DNA of 64,000 nt from JABFSA01 sp963827515 (GCA_963827515.1 CAWHBF010000022.1:1-64000); one strand, 5' to 3'. Shown: positions 27,781 through 38,041, counted from the first letter of the stretch. Numbers and translations are program-made. Notes: generated by a model from the sequence alone, not told the origin.

Positions 27781-30700
27781 ATGAGTCTTGTACTAGCTGT
27801 CGACCCGGACGGAGAACAGACCGAATCGCTACGCCAGATCGTGGGTCGGCACGACGGTGCCCAGCTCGTTCTCGTCAGGTCGGCGTACGCGGCGGTAGTC
27901 GCAATCAATCGTCGAGTGCCGGACCTCGTCCTGGTCAGCGAGTCGCTCGGGCCCAAGACGCAGCAGTCGGTGGTCGACCACTTCCGCGCAGTCTCGGCGA
28001 CGGCCGACCCTCAGACGCTGGTCATCCCCGACCGCAAGGCACGTGGCCGAGACACCTCGCCAAAGAAACGCAAGGCGAGCGCCACCGGCCAGTGGCCGGT
28101 GGACGATGAGCATTTCGGCGCGCAGGTGGCGGCGTGCCTTGCTCGTGTCGACGAGCACAAGCGCGCGATGGCGAAGCGCGCTGCTCCGGTCGAGCCGGTC
28201 CACGACCCTATCCTCGATCTGCTTCGCACACCTCCAAAACCTCAGCCAGCGCCAGAGGCGCCGGACGTACGCGAGCTCCAGGCACCAGAGCCTGAGACGG
28301 CGCAACCCGCGGCAAGGGAACCGGAACCAGCGATACCGGCTCCGGACTTCGCGAGCCCCGACGTCTTGCCGCGCGTCGACGTTCCGCTACCCGAAGTGGT
28401 GTCGGCTCCCAGCCTGTTGCGTGTCGAAGCCCCTCCGGCCACGGTGTCGAGCAGCGTGCCCGAACTCGTGCTCCTCGACGTCCCCACGGCCGTGCGCCCC
28501 AAGACGGACGACACCGACGACGACGACATCCACGTCGACCTGGAAGCGAGAGGCGACGACCGAATCGACGCGCAGCTCCACTCGGCGCACATCGCGCTGG
28601 TGCAGGCACAGGCAGAGGCCACGCTCGCCGCAGAGCTCGAACGCGTTCGCCGCGAAGCCGCCGCGGAGCGCGTGGCGGAGATGGCCCGTCTGCAGGAGGA
28701 GGCGGACGCACGACGCCACGAGGAGGTCAACCAGGCACGCGCCAACGCTGAGTCGGATGCGCGAAGTGCGCTGACCGAAGAACTCGCCAGGGCCCGCGCC
28801 GAAGCCGAGCAGAAGCTCGAGGCGGAGCTCGAACGCGTTCGCGTGGAGGCCGAGCAGCGTCTGGCCACGCAGCTCGAGGAGGCCGAGGCTGTTCGATTGG
28901 CCGAGGTCGAGCGGGCTCGACTGGCCGCCGAGGAATCGGCTCGCCTCGCGTTGGACGGAGAGATCGCCCGAATCAAGGCCGAAGGCGATGCGCAACTGCG
29001 CGACGAACTCCAGCGCGCGGGTGCGGAATCCGAGCGTGCCCGCATCCGCGAGGAAGCCGCCGCGCGCGTCGAGACAGAGCTGGCACGCGCACGGCAGGAA
29101 GCGGAAGAGGCGCGCCTGGCCCAGCAGCAGGCGCAGCGGGATCTCGAGGCGACCCGCGAGGCAGCTGCCCGAGACGCCATCATCGCCGCCGAGGAGGCTG
29201 CCGCGCGGGCGGTGGAGGTCGAGGCCGAACGCGTGCGGAAGGAGGCTGACCTCCGTCTGCAGGAAGAGCTCGCGCGTGTGCGCGCCGAGGCCGAGCGGGA
29301 GCGCCAAATCCAGCGCGACGTGGAACGCGAAACCGCGGCGGCCAGAGAAGCGGAGGCACTCGAAGCCCGCGCGGCCACCGAGGCCGCCGCCGCCCGGGAG
29401 CGGGAAGCCGAAGTGGCTCGCATCCAGGCAGCAGCCGAAGCGAGACTGCGGGAAGAGCTGGCCCGCGCGCAGCAAGAGATCGAGCGCACGCAGTTGGCCG
29501 GCCAGGCCCAGCTCCAGCAAGCTCGACTCGACGCCGAGCGAGAGGCGTATGCCCTCGCGGAGGCCATGCTGCGCACCGAGACCGAGCGCGCGAGGGAACT
29601 GGCAGATCTTCGCCTGCAGGAGGAACTGACACGGCTCCGAGAGGAGGCGGAACAGGCCCGTCAGGCTGAAGGGGCTCGGCAGGCCCAGCAGGAGAGCGAG
29701 GCCGTCGACGCGATGGCCGCCCGCGAGGCCGCCGCGCGGGAGGCGCGCGCTGAAGCCGAAGCGAGTCTCGCCCGCGAGCATGAAGCCGAGATCGCACGGA
29801 TCCAGCATGAAGCAGAATCCCGCTTGCACGCCGAGCTGGCCCGGATGCGCGAGGAGGCGGCGCTCGAGCAAGTAGCCGGTCTGGCCCAGCTCGAAGCCGA
29901 ACGCGAAGCGCTGGCCCGAGCCGAAGCGAAGCTCCAGGCCGAAGCCGAGGAAGCCAAGAGAACGGCCGACGCCCGCCTCGAGGAAGAACTGGCGCGCCTG
30001 CGCGCCGAGGCAGAACAGGCGCGGCAAGCGCAGCGGGAGATGGCGGTTGACGCCATGGCTGCCCGTGAGGCCGCCGCTCTCAAGGCGCGTGCCGATGCCG
30101 AGGCGGCGCTCGCCCGTGAGCACGACGCAGAGATCGCCCGCATCCAACAGGAAGCGGATGCCCGGCTGCACGCGGAGCTCATGCGCGCCCGTCAGGAGAT
30201 CGAACGCGCGGAAACTGACGGGCGGGCCAAGCTGGAGCAAGCGCGACAGGACGCCGAGCTCGAGGCGCGAGCGCGCGCCGAGACGCTGCTGCAGGCGGAG
30301 GCCGAGCGCGCGAGACAGGCGGCCGATGCCCACTTGCAGGAGGAGCTCGCGCGTCTACGCGCCGAAGCAGAAGAGGCGCGGCACGCCAAACTGGAAACCG
30401 AGGTCGATGCCGCAGCGGCCCTCGCGGCCGCCGCACGCGAAGCTCGCGCCGAGGCCGAGGCGGCCCTGAACCGCGAGCATGATGCCGAGATCGCACGTAT
30501 CCAGCAAGAGGCTGAATCCCGCCTCCGAGCGGAGATGGAGCGCGCCCGTCAGGAGATCGAACTCGCGCAGGTCGCCGGGCAGGCCCATCTCGAGCAAGCG
30601 CGACTCGATGCGGAGCTGGAAGCCCGCGCCCGCGCCGACGAGCTGCTGCAGGCCGAGATCGAGCGCGCGAGACAGGCGGCCGACGCCCGTTTGGAAGACG

Positions 30701-32124
30701 AGCTGGCACGGCTGCGCGTCGAAGCGGAAGGGGCGCGGAACGCCACACTCGAAAGCGAGATCGACGCCGCGACGGCCCGCGCGGTCGCCACTCGCGAGGC
30801 CCGCGCCGAGGCCGAAGCGGCCCTGGCCCGCCAGCATGACGCCGAGATCGCACGTATTCAGCAAGAGGCGGAATCCCGCCTCCGAGCGGAGATGGAGCGC
30901 GCCCGTCAGGAGATCGAACTCGCGCAGGTTGCCGGGCAGGCCCAACTCGAGCAAGCGCGACTCGATGCCGAACTGGAGGCCCGCGCCCGCGCCGACCAGA
31001 TGCTGCAGGGTGAGATCGAGCGTGCGCGAGTGGAGGCCAGCGCGCGTCTCGACGCAGAAATCGCGGCCGTGCGAGCCGATGCCGAGCGGCAGCGGGTCGC
31101 CGAGCTGGCAGAAATTCGCGCGCACCTGGCCGAAGCGGAAGAACGCGCCGCCGCACAGGCTCGCTCGGCGGCAGCAGGGATGATCTCGACGCAGGTCGCG
31201 CGCGCCGAGGCGTCGATCCAGATGGCCACGCGGGTGGCCCCACGGCCGGGTCGCCCCGCCACGGCGTCGACGAAGCGAATCGCCACGAAGGCCATCAGCA
31301 GGACCGCTTCCCTGCGACAGGCGTGGGACCGCATCCCCACCTACACACTCCCAACGGCAGCAGGCATTCTGCTGGCCGCGAGCGCGATGGGGTTTCTGAA
31401 CCCACTCTCTTCGGCCACCAGGGCGGTGCCGGTCGCACCGCCGGCATCGGACGTCTCCGCTACCGGCCGAGGCCGCCGCCGCCCGCTCGGCCGACCGAAC
31501 CACCGTACGCCAGGAGACCCACGACCGGCGCGCGACCCTCGACCGCACCCGACGCGACCGCGCCGCCCGCAACGGATACCCTGCCTACCGCAGCCGAGAA
31601 CGGAGGAGCCGAGACCGCCGAGAGTACCCGTGGCAGACGGGGCGACGACCACCGGGACGCTCAGGGTGTTCTCGCGAGTGCCGCTGGAGATTCAGATCGG
31701 AGATCGCCGAATCGGGTCGTCGGAGGAAGAGATTGCGCTCCCGCCAGGTCGACACCAGCTCCGGCTCGTCAACGCACGCCTGGGCTATCAGGCCGACGTC
31801 GCCGTGGACGTCCGATCGTCAGCCTTGACGACGCATATAGCAGCCCTGCCTCAAGGCCAGGTCCAGGTCGTGGCGCCGGCCGGAAGCGAGATTTGGATCG
31901 AAGGAAAGCTCGTGGGGGTCGCACCGCTTGGTGTCATGACCGTGCCGCTCGGCACGCAAGCGATCGAGGTGAAGCATCCCCAGTACGGTGACGGGAACGG
32001 GTTCGTCGAAGTTCGAAACGGCGGGGTTACGGAGATCCGCATCGATCCACGCGATGCGCTCCGCCGGCGGGCGAACGATTTCCCTCTGCCTTCACTCACG
32101 CAGCCGGGTCCGACGATTCGATAG
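27781..32124 (+). CDS. Giant pseudo-receiver / coiled-coil / PEGA membrane protein
   Basis: A 1447-residue protein. Residues 1-85 resemble a receiver domain (LVLAVDPDGEQTESLRQIVG, PDLVLVSESLGP), but the phospho-acceptor position reads Ser, so it is probably inactive. A proline-rich linker (about 140-240) follows. An Ala/Glu/Arg coiled coil spans about 260-1140 and holds five repeats of about 119 residues. A basic stretch and one transmembrane helix (LPTAAGILLAASAMGFL, about 1190) precede a Pro-rich linker and a PEGA-type beta domain (VPLEIQIGDRRIGSSEEEI; GSEIWIEGKLVGVAPLG), about 1295-1435. The inferred topology is a cytoplasmic coiled coil with an extracytoplasmic PEGA domain. The TAG stop is the tip of element E5. 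Between 31455 and 31625 the Arg/Pro-rich linker reads more naturally in another frame, so paired indels are possible there. Confidence 0.85.
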   Translation: MSLVLAVDPDGEQTESLRQIVGRHDGAQLVLVRSAYAAVVAINRRVPDLVLVSESLGPKTQQSVVDHFRAVSATADPQTLVIPDRKARGRDTSPKKRKASATGQWPVDDEHFGAQVAACLARVDEHKRAMAKRAAPVEPVHDPILDLLRTPPKPQPAPEAPDVRELQAPEPETAQPAAREPEPAIPAPDFASPDVLPRVDVPLPEVVSAPSLLRVEAPPATVSSSVPELVLLDVPTAVRPKTDDTDDDDIHVDLEARGDDRIDAQLHSAHIALVQAQAEATLAAELERVRREAAAERVAEMARLQEEADARRHEEVNQARANAESDARSALTEELARARAEAEQKLEAELERVRVEAEQRLATQLEEAEAVRLAEVERARLAAEESARLALDGEIARIKAEGDAQLRDELQRAGAESERARIREEAAARVETELARARQEAEEARLAQQQAQRDLEATREAAARDAIIAAEEAAARAVEVEAERVRKEADLRLQEELARVRAEAERERQIQRDVERETAAAREAEALEARAATEAAAAREREAEVARIQAAAEARLREELARAQQEIERTQLAGQAQLQQARLDAEREAYALAEAMLRTETERARELADLRLQEELTRLREEAEQARQAEGARQAQQESEAVDAMAAREAAAREARAEAEASLAREHEAEIARIQHEAESRLHAELARMREEAALEQVAGLAQLEAEREALARAEAKLQAEAEEAKRTADARLEEELARLRAEAEQARQAQREMAVDAMAAREAAALKARADAEAALAREHDAEIARIQQEADARLHAELMRARQEIERAETDGRAKLEQARQDAELEARARAETLLQAEAERARQAADAHLQEELARLRAEAEEARHAKLETEVDAAAALAAAAREARAEAEAALNREHDAEIARIQQEAESRLRAEMERARQEIELAQVAGQAHLEQARLDAELEARARADELLQAEIERARQAADARLEDELARLRVEAEGARNATLESEIDAATARAVATREARAEAEAALARQHDAEIARIQQEAESRLRAEMERARQEIELAQVAGQAQLEQARLDAELEARARADQMLQGEIERARVEASARLDAEIAAVRADAERQRVAELAEIRAHLAEAEERAAAQARSAAAGMISTQVARAEASIQMATRVAPRPGRPATASTKRIATKAISRTASLRQAWDRIPTYTLPTAAGILLAASAMGFLNPLSSATRAVPVAPPASDVSATGRGRRRPLGRPNHRTPGDPRPARDPRPHPTRPRRPQRIPCLPQPRTEEPRPPRVPVADGATTTGTLRVFSRVPLEIQIGDRRIGSSEEEIALPPGRHQLRLVNARLGYQADVAVDVRSSALTTHIAALPQGQVQVVAPAGSEIWIEGKLVGVAPLGVMTVPLGTQAIEVKHPQYGDGNGFVEVRNGGVTEIRIDPRDALRRRANDFPLPSLTQPGPTIR
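29404..31180 (+). repeat. Five in-gene tandem repeats of about 119 codons
   Basis: The motif D/E-A-E-I-A-R-I-Q starts at 29404, 29782, 30124, 30481 and 30838, giving spacings of 378, 342, 357 and 357 bases, all multiples of three. The last two units are nearly identical in DNA over their first 180 bases (EMERARQEIELAQVAGQA in both). This indicates recent duplication or gene conversion inside the coiled coil. Confidence 0.85.
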
Positions 32125-32271
32125 ACCGCTTTTCGATTCGGCGTAGAGCGGAGGCTTCGCCTTCGCGTAAAGCTTCGGCGGACCGCCGTAGCCTTGGCGG
32201 AGGCGGTCAGCCTCCGCGGACACGCGCACGCTGAAGCGTGCGCTCTACGGCGAAATGCAAATGGTCTTTAG
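32121..32271 (+). repeat. Element E5: long forward copy, convergent junction
   Basis: A forward copy of the long (about 150-bp) variant. Its left tip TAG (32122-32124) is the stop codon of the PEGA gene. The left end reads ACCGCTTTTCGATTCGGCGT, the GC-rich insertion (around GGACCGCCGTAGCCTTGGCG) is in the first arm, and the second hairpin is GCACGCTGAAGCGTGC. The right tip is degenerate (TCTTTAG). It sits between convergent genes ending at 32124 and 32295. Confidence 0.9.
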
Positions 32272-32294
32272 CCTGCGCGTGGCGAACGAGCCAC

Positions 32295-32855
32295 TCACCC
32301 GCCGAAGTAGGCCGGCTCACTTCCCTTCTTCCACTTGATGTTGCAGCCGAGGCTCGGCCGCTGATCGGAGGGTACAGCCTGCCCGCCGAGAAGCGCCTCC
32401 ACCGCGGCCCGCAGGTCGCTCCCCGTCACTGGCAGCGGTGAGCCGGGGCGGCTCCCGTCGAACTGCCCTCGATACACCAGCTTCCCTGCGCCGTCGAACA
32501 GGAAGAAGTCCGGCGTACACGCGGCACGAAAAGCTTTGGCTACCTCCTGCGACTCGTCGACGAGATAGGGAAAGGTATAGCCGGCCTCACGGGCTTCCTG
32601 TCGCATGCCGTCCACGCCGTCATCGGGCACGGCGGTCGTGTCGTTCGAGTTCACCGCCACGACGCCAAGACCACGCCGACGAAACTCCTGCGCGGCGCGC
32701 GCGAATTCGCTGCGCACGTGCTTCACGTACGGGCAATGCGGGCACAGAAACGCCACGAGCAGGCCCTGCGACGTCGCGGCGTCGTGCGAGGAGAGGACGG
32801 TGCCATCGAAATCGGGCAGACGAAACGGGGGAACACTGCCCCCGAGTTCCAACAT
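32295..32855 (-). CDS. Thioredoxin-like (AhpC/TSA-redoxin) protein
   Basis: A 186-residue cytoplasmic redox protein. It has a redoxin N-terminus (MLELGGSVPPFRLPDFDGT), a strand ending in the active-site LVAFLCPHCPYVKHVRSEF (CPHC, a CXXC variant also preceding a further conserved Lys), VVAVNSNDTTAVPDDGVDGM, and the cis-Pro region ACTPDFFLFDGAGKLVYRGQ. These features match thioredoxin-family proteins annotated in many bacteria as redoxin-domain or thiol-disulfide isomerases of unknown partner. ATG 32855 gives the family N-terminus; ATG 32876 is also open. It converges on the PEGA gene across element E5. Confidence 0.85.
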   Translation of the reverse strand: MLELGGSVPPFRLPDFDGTVLSSHDAATSQGLLVAFLCPHCPYVKHVRSEFARAAQEFRRRGLGVVAVNSNDTTAVPDDGVDGMRQEAREAGYTFPYLVDESQEVAKAFRAACTPDFFLFDGAGKLVYRGQFDGSRPGSPLPVTGSDLRAAVEALLGGQAVPSDQRPSLGCNIKWKKGSEPAYFGG

Positions 32856-32975
32856 GGTCGACGCAGTACGCACCATATCGGTCAGTCTACTTCGGCATCC
32901 GCGAATCCGGATCGGGCGTACGGTCTTGGACGTGGCCAGGGGCGCTGAGAAGGCTGGCCCTCGTTCCCCATCTCG

Positions 32976-33075
32976 AGGAGCCGCGGTTTGCGTTTCGCCG
33001 TAGAGCGCACGCTTCAGCGTGCGCGTGTCCGCGGAGGCAAAGCCTCCGCTCTACGAGAAATCGAAAAGCGCTCTA
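32976..33075 (-). repeat. Element E6: reverse copy between tandem genes
   Basis: A reverse copy of about 100 bp: a degenerate left tip, GGTTTGCGTTTCGCCGTAGA, hairpin GCACGCTTCAGCGTGC, spacer GTGTCC, hairpin GCGGAGGCAAAGCCTCCGC, then CTCTACGAGAAATCGAAAAG and a CTCTA tip. CTA at 33073-33075 is, on the minus strand, the TAG stop of the TonB-receptor gene. Confidence 0.9.
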
Positions 33076-36000
33076 AAAGCCGTACTTCACTCCAAACTGG
33101 ATGATCCGCGGCGCACCGGCCATGGTCGTGATCTGGCCGAAGGTGCCGGCGTCGTAGTTGATCACCGGATCGCCCCAGTTGAAATTGTTGAGAAGGTTGA
33201 ACATCTCGAGACGGAGTTCCAGGTTGTGCCGGTCAGAGATGGACAGCTGCCTCGAGAGCGCCAGGTCAATGGTCCAGAACCCAGGGCCCTCGATGCTGCT
33301 GGGCGTCATGGTGCCGAGTTCACCGGCGGCGGGGTACGCGAACGCGGTGGCACTCAGGTAGTTCGTCAAGCTCTTGTCCCCGTAGGGATCGTCTTTCACC
33401 TGATTGATGACATTGCCCTGGATGCCCGTACCGGCGACGTCCCGGCCGGTGGTCACCCCAAGCCAGGCGCCCGAACGCGCACTGAGGATGCCCGAAGCTC
33501 TCCAGCCGGATGCCAAGGCACGCATCGTCGCACCGCTGAACTCCGGCGTCTCGTACCCGGTCGTGAGCGTGAAGACCTGGCGTCGGCTCTGGACGCAGTT
33601 CCCCCGATCGAATGCTGGATCATCCGGTTTCCGATAACCGGCGCTGATCTGCGGAAAACCAGTGACGACGGTGTTGCCCACGCAGCGCGATATTGTGTAG
33701 TTGCCGCTGAGAGTCACGCCGTCAACAGCGCGACGCCGAACCGACAGCTTCAGCCCGGCGTAATCCTGCGTGCCGAGGTCGTCGAATCGATCCACAGGTC
33801 CAAGCAACCGAGAGGCTTGTGGGTCCTCCAGAGACAGCACGCGCCGCTGGTCGAGGTTGTTCGCCGCGGTGCAGACCGGATAGGTCACTCCCTGGAGCGT
33901 GCAGGGACCGGTTCCCAGGAATACGCCGGGGTTGATCGCCACCTGGCCCCAGAGGCGATCGCTGTAGCTGCCCAGATAACTCGCCGCCGCCTGCCAAGCC
34001 GTACCGATCTGCTGTTCGACGGTGACGTTCCATGACTGGACCCTTGGCGAATTGATATCCGGGGACATCGAACCGAACGAGCCGTACACCGGGAACGGGG
34101 CGTCTGGCGGAGGAACCACGGGAATTGGATTGATGTCGCCACCAGGTACGCCCGCATAGGGATCGTCGAACGTGACCCCCTCCAGCCGGAGGCGATTCGC
34201 ATACGGCGACGCTGAGGCCGCGATGTAAAGGTACGCTGCGGTCATGAAGTCGTACGCCAATCCGTACGAGGTGCGCACCGCCGTGCGACCGGTCCCTGTC
34301 ACGTCCCAGGCGACACCCACGCGGGGCGACAGGTTCCACCACTGCGGGTTCATGCCGGAGTTCCCGGATGGAAACCCGGGGTCACCGGGAAACATGAGAC
34401 CAGCCGGTGCGTTCGTGAACACCGTGCTCTCGACGCCGTTCCGGAAGTTGTCGAGGCTGAAATTCGAAATCGCGCCATTCTGGACGTTCTGACCGAAAAA
34501 CGGTTCCCAGCGAAGACCTGCGTTCACGGTCACGCGGTTCGTCGCCCTCCATGCATCCTGTGCGTAAAGAGCGATGTAGGTCTGATCCAGAGGCAGGATC
34601 CCGGGCGCCCCGTGCTCCAGGCGAAACAGCTGCCCGCTGAGAAAGTCCGCCAGCGGCAAGCCCGTTCTGGAACCGTTGAAGGTGAAGTTCCCCACGGAGC
34701 GTCCGTTGATCAACTGATCGGACGTCCAGTACCGAATAGGTGCCGCCGACGCCGATCTCATGGGCGCCCCGCACCATCGTGAAGTCATCGCTGATCTGGT
34801 AGTACTCCTGATCGACGTACTGCTTCACCGACCCGCCGGTCCCTATACTGAATGCGCTGGTCACATCCAAGACGATCTGGCCAGGGATGTACGTGTAGAC
34901 CTTGCTACCCACCGACGGCGCATCCAGGAACGGCGCCAGGTCGATGTCCACGTGCGTCGGGTTCAGCGCCACACGCAGCGAATTGACCATGCTGGAGCCG
35001 AAGATGAGCGTGTCGCCGAACGTGAGGGACTTGGCGGTGCTCACTTTGGGCCGGCCCCGCACAGAGGTCGTCAGCATGTTGCTCGTTCTCGGCCAGGCCG
35101 CCTGCGCACTGAAATCGGTGTGCAGATACCGCCCGAAGACGGAGTGGTTGGCACTCAGCTGGTAGTCGATCTTGGCGACAGCCTGCCACTCGTCGTCATC
35201 AGCCGGCGCTCCGTAGGTGATAGCGCCGCATGGGTCCGTTGATTTCGGAAGCTTCTCGGCGACGTTGAGCGCAGCCGGACTGAACAGAGCGGGACTGAGC
35301 CGATTGTTCACGAACGGGGCACGCAACGCGATCTGCCGGCCACCGTTGCACGCAGGTGACGCAAACGCCGTGAAATCGCCGGCGAGCATTTCGGCGGTCG
35401 GCACCCACGCCTGGAGGTCGGCGGGAACTTGCCGGGTCCTCGTGCCCTGATACGCGCCGAAGAAGAAGAGCCGGTTCTGAACGAGCGGCCCGCCCAGCGT
35501 GCCCCCGTACTGGTTGCGGCTCAAACCGTCGTCCTGCCTCTTGCCGTCAGGTCCGATAGCGGCGAACGGGTTGGTCGCGTTGAACTGATGGTCACGAAGG
35601 AACTCGAACGCGTTGCCGGAAACACGATTGGTGCCCGACTTCGTCACGGCATTGACAGACGCCCCCGAGTGCACACCATTCTGAGCCGTGAGACCGCTCG
35701 TGGCCACCCTGAATTCCTGGAGCGCATCCGGAAAAGGAAGCGGCAGGTTCAGGTTGTTGTACGAATCGTTGTGCAGCGCGCCGTCGAGGAAGTACCCGAC
35801 ACCGAAGGAAAGTCCACCCGCAACCGAGATTTGCGCAGACCCCGGGGTAGCTCGCGCCGCGGAATTGCCCAGATCTGTCGCGACCGCGGCCCCAGCGAGC
35901 ACGATCAGGTCGGTCACCTGGCGGCCCTGCAACGGAAGCTCGACGATACGCTCGTTCTCGATGACATCGCTGATGCCGGAACTCCTCACGTCGACGAGCG

Positions 36001-36370
36001 GCGCGGCCGCCTCGACCGTGACTGTCTCGGCCAAATCACCGAGGCCTAGCGCGACGTTGAGCGTCGGCGTGCCGCCGACCTGAAGGACGATGCCCGTCTG
36101 CGCGTAGGTGCGAAACCCCTGAAGCGCGACCTCCAGCCGATATGGACCGGTCGGGAGGTTGGTGATCTGATAGGCCCCCTCTCCATCGGTCACGACGCTT
36201 CGCGTAAGGCCGGTGTCTGTCTGAATCATCGTCACGGTGGCCCCGGGCAGCACGGCGCCGCTCTCATCGGCCACGCGGCCATTGATCTGTGCGGTCGCCT
36301 GCGCCCAGGCGGCAGTGCTCACCGCGAGACTCAACACGCCGATGGTGAAGGTCTGAAACAGCCGCTGCAT
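33073..36370 (-). pseudogene. TonB-dependent receptor with CarboxypepD-regulatory-like N-terminus, broken by one one-base insertion
   Basis: An outer-membrane receptor of about 1098 residues after removal of one surplus base near 34732. In order: signal peptide (LSLAVSTAAWAQ); carboxypeptidase-regulatory-like beta sandwich (INGRVADESGAVLPGATVTM to VALQGFRTYAQTG, about residues 28-110); plug domain (TVEAAAPLVDVRSSGISDVI, LPLQGRQVTDLIVLAG); and a long barrel ending IIQFGVKYGF. This Oar-like architecture is heavily expanded in Acidobacteriota. At the break GGTYS continues as YWTSDQLINGRSVGNF. The stop is the tip of element E6. The substrate is unknown. The DUF6152 and secreted-protein genes directly upstream lie on the same strand and may be co-expressed. 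Confidence 0.9.
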
Positions 36371-36542
36371 GCTCTCCTCCTCTAGTAGGTGACGGAGCGT
36401 TCCTGCCGAGGTACCGCGCGATGGGCGGCGAGTATAGTCGCAACCGACAGGCCGATCAATCGACCGTATCGCGCCCTGGTTACCGAAGGAAGGGTCGTCG
36501 AGCCAAGACCAGAGCGGTGGAGGCCGTGCGCGTCATGATGTT

Positions 36543-36938
36543 CTACCGGGTCGGTGTTCCGGCAGCTCCGGTGAACGGACGACCATCGGCGAGCGTGATG
36601 GCATCGGCGACGCTACGCGTCAGCACGACCCGGCCACCGAAACCCTTGAACGAAATCTTGTCCCCGGCCTTGAGGTCGTTCCTGGTCCATCCACGGCGCA
36701 GAACGCTGTTGGGGCTTCCCAGCTCCAAGTTCCACGTGGTCACAACTCCCTTGGGATCGGTGACATCGACGTACACACGCATGTGCGGATTCGTCCACTC
36801 GACTTTTGAGACGACTCCGGTTCCCTCCACCGGCTTCCTCGGGTCGTACTCAACCTCGAACGAATGGTGGGCGGCTACCGGTACCACCAGGGAGAACAAT
36901 CCGAAACAAGCCACGAGCATCCGAAGTTTCCTACTCAT
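36543..36938 (-). CDS. DUF6152 family exported protein
   Basis: A 131-residue exported protein. The signal peptide (RMLVACFGLFSLVVPVAA) is followed directly by the HHSFEVEYDPRKPVEGTG start typical of this family. Then come VSKVEWTNPHMRVYVDVTDP and WNLELGSPNSVLRRGWTRND, and a barrel-like core with GDKISFKGFGGRV. The histidine pair at the mature N-terminus could bind a metal, but no function is established. The ATG at 36938 is preceded by GGGAGA. It lies 31 bases after the secreted-protein gene (36970-37860), the same pairing found again at 54655-55890. Confidence 0.8.
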   Translation of the reverse strand: MSRKLRMLVACFGLFSLVVPVAAHHSFEVEYDPRKPVEGTGVVSKVEWTNPHMRVYVDVTDPKGVVTTWNLELGSPNSVLRRGWTRNDLKAGDKISFKGFGGRVVLTRSVADAITLADGRPFTGAAGTPTR

Positions 36939-36969
36939 CACACATTTCTCCCTACGAACCGGAATGGGG

Positions 36970-37860
36970 CTACTTCGGCGGGGCCTGCTCCAGCCCAAAC
37001 CCCTTGTCCTTGTAAACATTGGGAAGACCGGCCGCGATTCCGAACTGGTTGTTCTCGACGCAGATGAACTCGAGCAGCTCCTCGTCCGGAGGCAGCGCCT
37101 TGGCCGTGAACTTCAGATTGACCGGCCGGGAGAACGTGCCTGGGTCGTCCAGCGTCAGCTCGTTCGTCATGGTTCCGTAGTTAATCCGGGTCCAGCGCTC
37201 GATCGTGTGCAGCTGCTCAGTGTGTGGCGTGCCGCGACTGTCCATCCAGAACTTGTCGTTGATACCAACGGTGTCAACGACGAGAGTGTCGCCATCCCAA
37301 CGCCCGATCGAGTGTCCCCACCATGTGGGCAGCGGATCTGCCGGGTGCTTGCGGCCGTCCATGAAGATTTGCCGATGCCCGCCACCGTCGCCGTTCTCGT
37401 GGAGCACGAAGATATGGGTATTGCCCTTCGCCGAATACGCCTGGACGAACCGCCACGGGTACGGATTTACCCGCGGAATCCCCATCGGAGTGCAATACAA
37501 ATAGGGCTCATCCTCTTCCTTACGGGAGTCCCGGAGCGCCTTGGCCCATGGCAGGAGCGGCAACTCACCCGGCTTCAACCCACCGTTCGCTTCGATATCG
37601 TTGTTCGACCCGCCCCCGACCCATGGCCCGGACAGGTCCGGCCTGCCGTCGTGCAACCTCGGCGTCGGAAGTGCGGCGATCTCCGGTCGGGCAATCGGCG
37701 TGAATTCGGTTCCGAGCTTACCGAATCGATCCTCCGCCACCGATGCGCCGCTGCCGACCCCCAGAGTGTTGTTCTGTCCGGTCCCCGTCTCCTGCGCCAG
37801 GAGCGACCACGACGCAGTCAATCCGACAAGGGCAACGCCGACGATAAGTGCTCTTCCCAC
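36970..37860 (-). CDS. Secreted protein of unknown function, paired with DUF6152
   Basis: A 296-residue exported protein. The signal sequence core VGVALVGLTASWSLLAQ starts at GTG 37860. Landmarks are HDGRPDLSGPWVGGG, EDEPYLYCTPMGIPRVNPYP, a HIFVLHENGDG turn, WWGHSIGRWDGDTLVVDTVG and the LHTIERWTRINYG segment. The pattern S-x-G-x-[WY]-D-G-x-TLVV[DE]T and TIERWTR/TIERYTR also occurs in the protein at 54655-55451, so they are members of one family, abundant in acidobacteria. The role is unknown. It is the first gene of a minus-strand group that continues with DUF6152 and the TonB receptor. Confidence 0.75.
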   Translation of the reverse strand: MGRALIVGVALVGLTASWSLLAQETGTGQNNTLGVGSGASVAEDRFGKLGTEFTPIARPEIAALPTPRLHDGRPDLSGPWVGGGSNNDIEANGGLKPGELPLLPWAKALRDSRKEEDEPYLYCTPMGIPRVNPYPWRFVQAYSAKGNTHIFVLHENGDGGGHRQIFMDGRKHPADPLPTWWGHSIGRWDGDTLVVDTVGINDKFWMDSRGTPHTEQLHTIERWTRINYGTMTNELTLDDPGTFSRPVNLKFTAKALPPDEELLEFICVENNQFGIAAGLPNVYKDKGFGLEQAPPK

Positions 37861-38041
37861 GTAGGCCTCCTCAGACAGATTCGAAGCAACAGGAACCGAA
37901 TCATACGGATCCACTGCACCCGACCGCAAGTCGCAAGTGTCGTGCCCCGCCGTTGAACAGACGCCGCTCATATCGCATTCTCGAGGCGGTGACACATCTC
38001 CCGCGCGGAGAAGGCTGGCGCGGCAGCCATATAATCCGAGC

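Noticed and set aside
28242..30333. Long minus-strand open frames (444 and 648 codons) opposite the coiled-coil gene
   Set aside because: They mirror the Ala/Glu/Arg repeats of the sense strand, giving Ser/Arg- or Leu/Gly-rich sequence without any motif or plausible start. High GC and codon periodicity explain them.
31455..31625. A frameshift pair in the linker of the giant coiled-coil protein
   Set aside because: Another frame gives a more usual Ala/Thr/Glu-rich linker, but the present frame is also open and would require several compensating changes. Noted in the gene entry, not called.
33019..34035. A plus-strand frame of 338 codons starting in element E6
   Set aside because: Its first residues are element translation (MRVSAEAKPPLYEKSKS) and the rest is antisense to the TonB receptor. 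No independent support.
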